Shown piece by piece: positions 7,892 to 12,308 of a stretch of 12,308 bases of DNA. Under the pieces are notes generated by a model. That model saw nothing but the letters and a program-made list of their open reading frames with translations. It was not told the origin of the DNA and did no database searches. Both the position numbers and the translations under genes were made by a program. Within the stretch, counting starts at the first letter, position 1. Every line of letters starts with the position of its first letter. The stretch spans positions 1 to 12,308 of the forward strand of contig JAICTU010000270.1 of NCBI GenBank assembly GCA_025936205.1, in the 5' to 3' direction. The DNA is from Polyangiaceae bacterium (GTDB taxonomy: Bacteria > Myxococcota > Polyangia > Polyangiales > Polyangiaceae).

Positions 7892-8572
7892 TCAGGAAGC
7901 GCCGAGCTGCGCTTCGATGGCCTTGGCGATTTCGTCAGAGCCGGGCTCCACCTTGCTCTCCCACGCCTGGATCGGATGACCCTGCTTGTCGATCAGGTAC
8001 TTGTGGAAGTTCCAGTGCGGCTCGCCCAGCGCCTTGGAGAGCAGGGCGTACAGCTCGTTCTGCTCGGCGCCCTTGACCTTGGTCTTTTCGAACATCGGAA
8101 AGTTCACCGCGTAGATGCTGGTGCAGAACTTGGCGATCTCCTGCGCACTGCCCGGCTCCTGCCCGCCGAAGTCATTGGAGGGGAAGCCCAGCACGGCGAA
8201 GCCGCGCGGCGAGTACTTGGCGTGCAGCTTCTGCAAACCTTCGTACTGCGGGGTGTAGCCGCACTTGGAGGCGGTGTTGACGATCAGCAGCACCTTGCCC
8301 GACCACTCCGAGAGCGTGGCGGGGGTGCCGTCGAGGCGGTTCATCTTCACGGGGTAGATCGAGGGCGCGGCGGCGGCCGCAGCGGGAGCGGGCTCGGCCG
8401 CGGCGGGAGCCGCTGCAGCTGCGGGAGCGGCGCCTGCGGCGGGAGCCGCTGCCGGCGTGGCGGGAGCCGGGTCCGGCGCCTTTGCGGTCTCGTTCGCCTT
8501 GCAAGCGGCGAAGCTCAGGACAGCGGCCAGCGCAGCGCCGCCGCGACGAAGAATTGCATCAGAACGTGTCAT
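7892..8572 (-). CDS. Glutathione peroxidase-family thiol peroxidase, exported as a lipoprotein
   Basis: 226 aa. Reduces hydrogen or lipid peroxides using a peroxidatic Cys. The GPx fold occupies about 71-226. NTASKCGYTPQY carries the active Cys104 (Cys codon, not selenocysteine), FPSNDFGGQEPGS carries Gln138, and WNFHKYLID carries Trp187 and Asn188, completing the Cys-Gln-Trp-Asn tetrad. Cys150 (KFCTSIY) lies near where the resolving Cys sits in thioredoxin-dependent 2-Cys members, so thioredoxin-type electron donors are more likely than glutathione; this is inference. Unlike the cytoplasmic BtuE type (about 180 aa), it has a signal peptide ending FAAC with lipid-acceptor Cys24, then an Ala/Pro tether (31-70). 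It should therefore work in the periplasm, anchored to a membrane. ATG 8572 is chosen for the signal peptide; no good ribosome binding site precedes it. It is divergent from the PDZ-like lipoprotein gene. Confidence 0.93.
   Translation of the reverse strand: MTRSDAILRRGGAALAAVLSFAACKANETAKAPDPAPATPAAAPAAGAAPAAAAAPAAAEPAPAAAAAAPSIYPVKMNRLDGTPATLSEWSGKVLLIVNTASKCGYTPQYEGLQKLHAKYSPRGFAVLGFPSNDFGGQEPGSAQEIAKFCTSIYAVNFPMFEKTKVKGAEQNELYALLSKALGEPHWNFHKYLIDKQGHPIQAWESKVEPGSDEIAKAIEAQLGAS
8363..8482 (-). repeat. In-frame degenerate tandem repeat encoding the Ala/Pro tether
   Basis: Five copies of GCGGGAGC (plus-strand reading) start at 8382, 8403, 8421, 8439 and 8460. The steps are 21, 18, 18 and 21 bp, all multiples of three, so changes in copy number would lengthen or shorten the Ala/Pro linker (residues 31-70) of the peroxidase without breaking the frame. 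Confidence 0.7.
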
Positions 8573-8683
8573 CGAGGCCAGCAGTAGCAGAACAGCGACC
8601 GAGCTGTCATGCGCCGGGGCCGCGCTTTGGGCCGCGAAACAGGCGCGGCAGCGCAAAGTTGTAGCGGCAGGCGAACAGGTTTC

Positions 8684-8717
8684 GCGACCCAGCTCGGGTC
8701 GCTCTCGTTTCGAAACG
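8684..8717. promoter_or_regulatory. Two adjacent dyads in the divergent spacer, possible operator
   Basis: GCGACCC (8684-8690) and GGGTCGC (8696-8702) form a perfect 7-bp inverted repeat around 5 nt. Immediately next to it, CGTTTCGAAACG (8706-8717) is a perfect 12-bp palindrome. Both sit between the divergent peroxidase (start 8572) and PDZ-like lipoprotein (start 8786) genes, so one regulator could act on both. A lone TTGACA at 8749-8754 has no matching -10 element. No binding protein can be named from sequence. Confidence 0.4.
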
Positions 8718-8785
8718 GACCGCACGCGCCCGCACTGCCCCCCGCGCGTTGACAATATCGGACTCTGAGGCACCTTTGACTACTG

Positions 8786-9352
8786 ATGATGCGAGCGCTG
8801 CTTTTTCGGCTGATTCCGATCGGCATCCTGTGTGTGGCGGCCCCAGCTTGCCACTCCGCCGCTCCGGCAGGGGCTGCCCTGCACACGGCGGCAGATCAAC
8901 GCGTCTCACAGCGCGAGCCGATGCCCGAGCAGGTCATCGCGGTGCTCGACCTGAGCTCAGCCAGTGAAGAGGTGCAGACGCGCGAAGACCCGAGCGAAGG
9001 CGAGCTCGACGTGGTCGAAGAGACCGTGGTCGCGGTGGACACCAACACCTTCGACGAATCCGCTGGCGCCCTGCGCTTCGTGCCAGTGACGAAAGGTCGC
9101 GACACCCTCGGCGTGCGCGTCTTCCTCAAGGACGCGACAGAAGGCAACGACGACGACAGCTACCTCGGGCTACGCTCCGCCGACCGCATCGAAGAAGTCG
9201 ACGGCCTGCCCGTCACCAGGCTCGAGACACTGCTGCTGGCCTGGCACCGCGTCGGCTGGTTGCCGGAAGTCCGCTTCTCCATCAGCCGCGCCGGGCGAAT
9301 GCACACCGTCATCTACCGGCGCCGTGCGCCGGGCATGACAGCGAGCTGGTGA
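8786..9352 (+). CDS. Predicted lipoprotein with C-terminal PDZ-like domain
   Basis: 188 aa; tandem ATGs at 8786 and 8789, with only a distant GAGG (8767-8770), so translation initiation looks weak. Residues 1-21 form a signal peptide (LLFRLIPIGILCVAAPA) followed by Cys22. Pro at -2 makes this a poor lipobox, so an ordinary secreted or membrane-tethered form is possible. Residues 42-92 are strongly acidic and probably flexible. The C-terminal part (about 105-178) is a PDZ-like domain: DTLGVRVFL, then YLGLRSADRIEEVDGLPV (126-143), which is the 'G-L-x-x-x-D-x-I-x-x-V-[ND]-G' carboxylate-binding turn, then FSISRAGRMHTVIYR. It most resembles the PDZ of type II secretion GspC, but no membrane helix or homology region of GspC precedes it and no other gsp gene is here. 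A scaffold that binds protein C-termini in the periplasm is the likely role. Its stop is 7 nt from the convergent stop of the next gene. Confidence 0.78.
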   Translation: MMRALLFRLIPIGILCVAAPACHSAAPAGAALHTAADQRVSQREPMPEQVIAVLDLSSASEEVQTREDPSEGELDVVEETVVAVDTNTFDESAGALRFVPVTKGRDTLGVRVFLKDATEGNDDDSYLGLRSADRIEEVDGLPVTRLETLLLAWHRVGWLPEVRFSISRAGRMHTVIYRRRAPGMTASW

Positions 9353-9359
9353 GGCGGGG

Positions 9360-10064
9360 TCAGGGCGCGGAGTCTTCCTCGGGGAAGCAGCGCTCTGAGT
9401 CCTCCTGCTTCGACAGGAGCGAGAACCTGCCGCCGCTGACCCGATATTGATAGCGGTTACAGTATTTGTGGTCGGGGAAGACCTCACCACTTTCGTCGAT
9501 CATGGCGACGAATTGGGTCTCGGCGTGCAACTCGGCCGCTGAGCCATTCTGTTTCGACCAGCTGAATTTGAACGTGTTCTCCCACCACCAGTCCTTCTCG
9601 AGCTCCCAGGACAAGAGCGGAGCGACCAGGCAGTAGCCACGAGGTGTCTCCCCCACCAGGTACCAGGCCTCCTCGCGCCAGGGAGAGTCCGCATCGAAGC
9701 CGGCATCGATGTGGATCGCAGCCGTGGACCTCAAGCCCGCTGTACCTGGCGCGGGCAGCGACTCTTGAAGCGGGTCGCATTTGAAGTCGCGGACTGGGCC
9801 CGGGTTGGACTCCGTTCCGTCGGTCCCGATCAAGCACGGGGTATAGCGCACACAGAGTTCCTCCACGGGGCCCGGTGGAACATCGCAGGCCACGATCCCC
9901 ACATCCTTGCAGGAGGGGATGGCTGTGCTTGGCGCCTCAGCGGCTTCTACGCGCGAACCAGTTCGTAGCGAAGGTGTCGTGGGTTGCAGGGGCGCGCTCG
10001 ACGAGCACCCGCTGCCCAGGTAGAGGGACACCCAAGCGAAGAGCGGCTTGCAGCTGCAACTCAC
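9360..10064 (-). CDS. Cysteine-rich lipoprotein, candidate immunity protein for the M15 peptidase
   Basis: 234 aa from GTG at 10064. GGAGAG lies just upstream and the GTG overlaps the TGA of the peptidase gene (GTGA, 4 nt), so the two are translationally coupled; the open frame runs on to 10262 but that part belongs to the peptidase gene. The signal peptide (KPLFAWVSLYLGSG) ends at lipid-acceptor Cys20, with Ser at +2 favouring the outer membrane. After a Ser/Thr/Pro/Ala tether (21-50) come eight Cys (52, 60, 71, 77, 96, 145, 202, 226), an even number fitting four disulfides, and an aromatic-rich centre (SWELEKDWWWENTFKFSW, 152-169). I recognise no family. Being periplasm-facing and coupled to a peptidoglycan peptidase suggests it neutralises that enzyme, as periplasmic immunity lipoproteins do for other wall-degrading effectors. 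It could instead be an accessory factor. Sampled G+C is low for this genome (31 of 60 bases at 9541-9600). Confidence 0.8.
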   Translation of the reverse strand: MSCSCKPLFAWVSLYLGSGCSSSAPLQPTTPSLRTGSRVEAAEAPSTAIPSCKDVGIVACDVPPGPVEELCVRYTPCLIGTDGTESNPGPVRDFKCDPLQESLPAPGTAGLRSTAAIHIDAGFDADSPWREEAWYLVGETPRGYCLVAPLLSWELEKDWWWENTFKFSWSKQNGSAAELHAETQFVAMIDESGEVFPDHKYCNRYQYRVSGGRFSLLSKQEDSERCFPEEDSAP

Positions 10065-11215
10065 TGCGACTCTCCAAGCGGCAACAGCTCGAAATGATGC
10101 AGATCCGGGGTCCTGAACGTCGCACCCCAGAGAAACTGTGCCTCGTGCAGTGCGCCCACGACATCCCAGGAGAGCGAGAAGAACCCCCGAGCCAACGCCC
10201 GGAGTCTGTCTGTTGTGATGGCCGCGAGCTTCGGAGTATCGCGTTTCAGCGCCTCGAACCACGCCTCCTGGGACACATCCGGATGCACACGCTTTTGAAC
10301 GTCCAACGCTTGCTGAAAGCGCGCGCTGAACTCACGACTCAGCTCGGAAATCGCTGTGTGCAACTCCTTCGGGTTCGAATGCCATTGCGCTTTGCGGACT
10401 GCCGGGTCAGCCAGCTCCTTGGGTGCGTCCGTGAAGGACTGAATCGCCGCCCACTCCTTGGCATAGAGTTGCTGGTTGTGGGTCGCATCGATATCGATGG
10501 CATTGCCGAACGCATGCTCGCTGATGGTGCCGAGCCGGTAGCCGATCGGCGTTTTCTCCGGACGCGGGTTGAAGGTGCCCTGAGCAAACGAATGTCCGCT
10601 CCTCAGGCTGACCTGGCTTAGAGCCGCTTTGAGACGCGGAGAATCCTGACCGATGATCAGCGCCGGAATATTGATGCTGGAGCCAAGCTTTCGTTCATAG
10701 CCGCGGCGTGTCCATGCATAGAAGATCGCCTGAGCTTCTCTCCAACGGCCAAATCGCGCACGCTGCTTCGGATTCGGGTCGATTCTGCCGCGCAGCTCGC
10801 CGTCCGTGAGCTCCCGCGCCGCAAGCTCCCGGTACGCCTGGTACTCGAGACTGGACCCAAACCAAGCATCGCGCGCACGGAGATATGCCTCGACCTTGTA
10901 TGTGCCCGGGTCCGCACGATGCCGCGCAAAGTCGACCTTCGCGTTGCTCGACTGCATCGCCAGCTCGTACGCTCCCGTGAGCAACTCCAGCTCCTCGGTC
11001 GCGCCTAGGAGCTCGGCAGAGGAGAACACCGACAGCTGCGGTGCCTCCGGGCGCTGACTCAGCTGCGACGCGGCTTTTGTGCGGGTCGGCCCGGGCGGAG
11101 CACGCCGCGTGCTGGAATACGCCTCGGGCCGTGGCGGCTCCCGATGCCAGCTGACGTGAAGGCGAGCCGCTGCCGGCACAAATCCCAGGGGTCCCGGCGT
11201 GCGGTCGTTGGCCAT
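10061..11215 (-). CDS. M15-family (VanY-like) peptidoglycan peptidase without signal peptide, candidate effector
   Basis: 384 aa from ATG 11215, which has an excellent ribosome binding site (GAGGGGAGAG, 5 nt upstream). The frame stays open to 11419 but nothing supports that longer start. The C-terminal half is an M15 zinc peptidase, the family of D-Ala-D-Ala carboxypeptidases and L-Ala-D-Glu endolysins. GHSFAQGTFNP (207-217) and SEHAFGNAID (232-241) supply His234 and Asp241, and DLHHFEL (371-377) supplies His374 with Asp371 in the catalytic acid position. These match the family's 'S.H..G.A.D ... [DE]..H' zinc site. Residues 1-65 are polar, Pro/Arg-rich and carry TPGPLG at 6-11; 66-200 look helical. 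There is no signal peptide or membrane helix, although the substrate is outside the cytoplasm. Delivery by a contractile injection system, lysis, or another non-Sec route is therefore inferred. The 4-nt coupling to a lipoprotein supports an effector-immunity reading. Exact bond cleaved is unknown. Confidence 0.85.
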   Translation of the reverse strand: MANDRTPGPLGFVPAAARLHVSWHREPPRPEAYSSTRRAPPGPTRTKAASQLSQRPEAPQLSVFSSAELLGATEELELLTGAYELAMQSSNAKVDFARHRADPGTYKVEAYLRARDAWFGSSLEYQAYRELAARELTDGELRGRIDPNPKQRARFGRWREAQAIFYAWTRRGYERKLGSSINIPALIIGQDSPRLKAALSQVSLRSGHSFAQGTFNPRPEKTPIGYRLGTISEHAFGNAIDIDATHNQQLYAKEWAAIQSFTDAPKELADPAVRKAQWHSNPKELHTAISELSREFSARFQQALDVQKRVHPDVSQEAWFEALKRDTPKLAAITTDRLRALARGFFSLSWDVVGALHEAQFLWGATFRTPDLHHFELLPLGESQ

Positions 11216-11307
11216 TCGATCTCTCCCCTCACCGAAATGCGAACCCGCGCCAGCGCGGTCCACGACGCCGAAACGCTCGCAAGAACCTGCTCGCGCGGCA
11301 AGGCGCG

Positions 11308-11335
11308 AAAACAGCACGCGGTTGGAATCCGCGCG
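11308..11335 (-). terminator. Possible intrinsic terminator after the HEPN gene
   Basis: In the minus-strand transcript, 14 nt after the HEPN stop, a 7-bp stem (11329-11335 with 11315-11321, one G-U pair) with a 7-nt loop is followed by CTGTTTT. This would separate the MNT-HEPN pair from the peptidase gene 133 bp downstream. The U-tract is short. No clear promoter was found in the rest of this gap (11216-11348). Confidence 0.35.
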
Positions 11336-11348
11336 TCTACCAGCGACA

Positions 11349-11843
11349 TCAGGTTGGGGCGGATGACGCCGAATCCAAGAACGCCAGAAATTCCTGCGCG
11401 TCTGCGGCAAACAACCCACCGACGCTGCCTACCTTTTCCAGCAGCGGACGAAGCCGCGCCCATTGCAGCTCGAAGCCGTACACGTTCCGAAATAGATGGC
11501 GAAACCGCAGCAGCTCCTCGAGCTGCTGCGCGGTTGCCTCCGACAACAGCGCCGGGCGCCGGGAGGGCACCTCCAGCGTCATGGCCAAAAGCAGATCGCG
11601 ATGCCACGCCCTGCCGGCGGGCACTCCGCCATCCAGTTCCACGCTCACCTTCTCGAAGATGCGTTCGGCGCCGGTGTAGAAATCGTGGACAATATTGCCC
11701 AGACCCCGGATCTCGAGCAGCGACGGCAGCGCGGTCTCGAACTGCTGCCCGAAATGCCCCGCCTCCTGTTGGAGTCGGGCGAGCTGCTTCAGCTCATGGC
11801 GAATCGCTGCGGCAAGCAGCGCGAAGCGAGCCCCCGAGTTCAC
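11349..11843 (-). CDS. HepT-like HEPN protein with Asn in place of the catalytic His
   Basis: 164 aa from GTG 11843, 8 nt after the MNT stop; no strong ribosome binding site, so reinitiation after the upstream gene is likely. The whole length is helical and fits HepT-like HEPN proteins paired with nucleotidyltransferases: HDFYTGAERIFEKVSVELD (53-71), then VPAGRAWHRDLLLAM (74-88), RRPALL (95-100) and the signature segment LLRFRHLFRNVYGFEL (111-126). HEPN toxins are RNases whose active site is R-X4-H; in the MntA/HepT type it extends to R-X4-H-X-Y, with Tyr the target of AMPylation by MntA. Here Arg115 and Tyr122 are kept but position 120 is Asn (codon AAC), one base away from His (CAC). The RNase may be inactive, altered, or this subgroup may not rely on His. 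Family assignment is good; activity is open. Confidence 0.8.
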   Translation of the reverse strand: MNSGARFALLAAAIRHELKQLARLQQEAGHFGQQFETALPSLLEIRGLGNIVHDFYTGAERIFEKVSVELDGGVPAGRAWHRDLLLAMTLEVPSRRPALLSEATAQQLEELLRFRHLFRNVYGFELQWARLRPLLEKVGSVGGLFAADAQEFLAFLDSASSAPT

Positions 11844-11851
11844 CGGCGGGC

Positions 11852-12208
11852 TCAGTGCAGCTCGATTCCCTCGCGCTCCGCCGCGAGCCGGAAATCGGGA
11901 CTGGCGTCCTCCAGGGGCACCAGATCCACTTCAAAGCCCTCCGCCTCGCGCTCGAGCTCGGCGCCGGCGCGAAACAGGTCCGCAGCGCCCAACCCCTCCA
12001 CCGCCAAGTCGATATCGGAACCCGGACGAGCGTCCCCTCGCGCCAGCGAACCCACGAGCAGGACGCGCCGGACGCCGTATTTTTCCTTCAGCAGCCGGGC
12101 TAGGCCGCCGGCCACGCCACGGGCCCGCAAAGCGGAGCGACGCCCCTCGTCGGCCTGCTCAGCCCAGCGCCTCCTCCAGGCATCGACGTAGCTCGCGTAT
12201 GGGCCCAC
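11852..12208 (-). CDS. MNT-domain nucleotidyltransferase, MntA-like antitoxin
   Basis: 118 aa. A minimal DNA polymerase beta-type nucleotidyltransferase: GSLARGD (53-59) and SDIDLAV (64-70) give the full G-S-X10-D-X-D motif with metal-binding Asp65 and Asp67, and EVDLVPLED (93-101) supplies the third acidic residue, Asp95. In MNT-HEPN modules this protein AMPylates a Tyr of the HEPN partner and blocks its RNase. The gene order (MNT first, HEPN 8 nt later) makes this one operon. The start is GTG 12208; the preceding N-terminal helix (YVDAWRRRW) is usual for this subfamily, which supports it. GGAAG touches the GTG directly, too close for a normal ribosome binding site. However, TGC-TATCGT (an extended -10-like element, 4 of 6 in the hexamer) ends 6 nt upstream, so the message may begin at the GTG and be leaderless. 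That is inference. Confidence 0.88.
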   Translation of the reverse strand: MGPYASYVDAWRRRWAEQADEGRRSALRARGVAGGLARLLKEKYGVRRVLLVGSLARGDARPGSDIDLAVEGLGAADLFRAGAELEREAEGFEVDLVPLEDASPDFRLAAEREGIELH

Positions 12209-12308
12209 CTTCCGACGATAGCACAGGGTGGCCGGAACAGCTCCGAACCCGCTAACCTGGCGTTGACATGGGGGATCGACGCTGCCAGAGTCCGCGGCGG
12301 AGAGATGA
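12209..12308. other. Right-edge spacer, no gene supported
   Basis: 100 bp upstream of the MNT gene. It holds the possible leaderless promoter of that gene (TATCGT on the minus strand at 12215-12220) and, on the plus strand, TTGACA at 12263-12268 without a matching -10. ATG codons at 12268 and 12305 are open to the window edge; GGAGAG lies before the second but is too close. A divergent gene may start here, but the sequence ends too soon to tell. Confidence 0.3.

Noticed and set aside
8363..8482. CRISPR-like array
   Set aside because: The repeat unit is only 8 bp, the period is 18-21 bp and it is within a coding linker, so it is a low-complexity coding repeat.
8749..8754. TTGACA as a full promoter for the PDZ-like gene
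   Set aside because: No -10-like hexamer lies 16-18 bp downstream, so only half a promoter is visible.
9875..10621. A 248-codon plus-strand open frame opposite the peptidase/lipoprotein junction
   Set aside because: Antisense to the conserved M15 C-terminal half; no ribosome binding site or domain.
11144..12103. A 319-codon plus-strand open frame opposite the MNT-HEPN genes
   Set aside because: Its translation is Arg/Pro/Ser-rich without motifs, while the minus strand encodes clear MNT and HEPN domains.
9360..12208. Prophage or type VI secretion locus
   Set aside because: An M15 peptidase can be a phage endolysin, but there is no holin, structural gene, integrase, VgrG, Hcp or PAAR protein in the window.

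Overview
The window looks like a chromosomal stretch from a high-GC Gram-negative bacterium, most likely a member of the Myxococcota (Polyangia-like). The reasons are the high G+C, several predicted outer-membrane lipoproteins with Gly/Ala/Ser- or Ala/Pro-rich linkers, a Tat-exported DUF362 protein beside a DUF6599-like protein, and an EAL/HDOD-like gene remnant. This assignment is inferred from protein style only; there is no rRNA or marker that fixes it. I see no tRNA, rRNA, CRISPR array, insertion sequence or phage structural gene.

Left part (1-4301): on the minus strand a membrane-anchored DUF6599-like protein is followed, with an 8-nt overlap, by a Tat-signal DUF362 protein that runs off the left edge. 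Upstream of them lies a frameshifted remnant resembling an EAL/HDOD signalling protein. A small plus-strand lipoprotein (2856-3338) and a minus-strand Gly-rich lipoprotein (3423-4301) converge on a perfect 12-bp hairpin.

Centre (4302-9352): a 326-bp divergent spacer with a strong hairpin and a weak promoter candidate leads to ileS, which encodes an eukaryote-like (type 2) isoleucyl-tRNA synthetase. Convergent to it, across a 10-bp hairpin, is a glutathione peroxidase exported as a lipoprotein on an Ala/Pro linker built from an in-frame DNA repeat. A divergent spacer with two dyads separates it from a plus-strand lipoprotein-like protein carrying a C-terminal PDZ-like domain.

Right part (9360-12208): four minus-strand genes form an accessory-looking cassette. 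First comes a nucleotidyltransferase (MNT) and HEPN pair of the MntA/HepT type, whose HEPN motif has Asn where the catalytic His is expected. After a 133-bp gap and a possible terminator comes a leaderless-looking (no signal peptide) M15-family peptidoglycan peptidase. It overlaps by 4 nt a cysteine-rich lipoprotein. A cytoplasmically made peptidoglycan hydrolase coupled to a periplasm-facing lipoprotein is the layout expected of an effector and its immunity protein. Together with the neighbouring MNT-HEPN module and lower sampled G+C, this is the most interesting part of the window. No secretion apparatus is visible here, so delivery is unproven.
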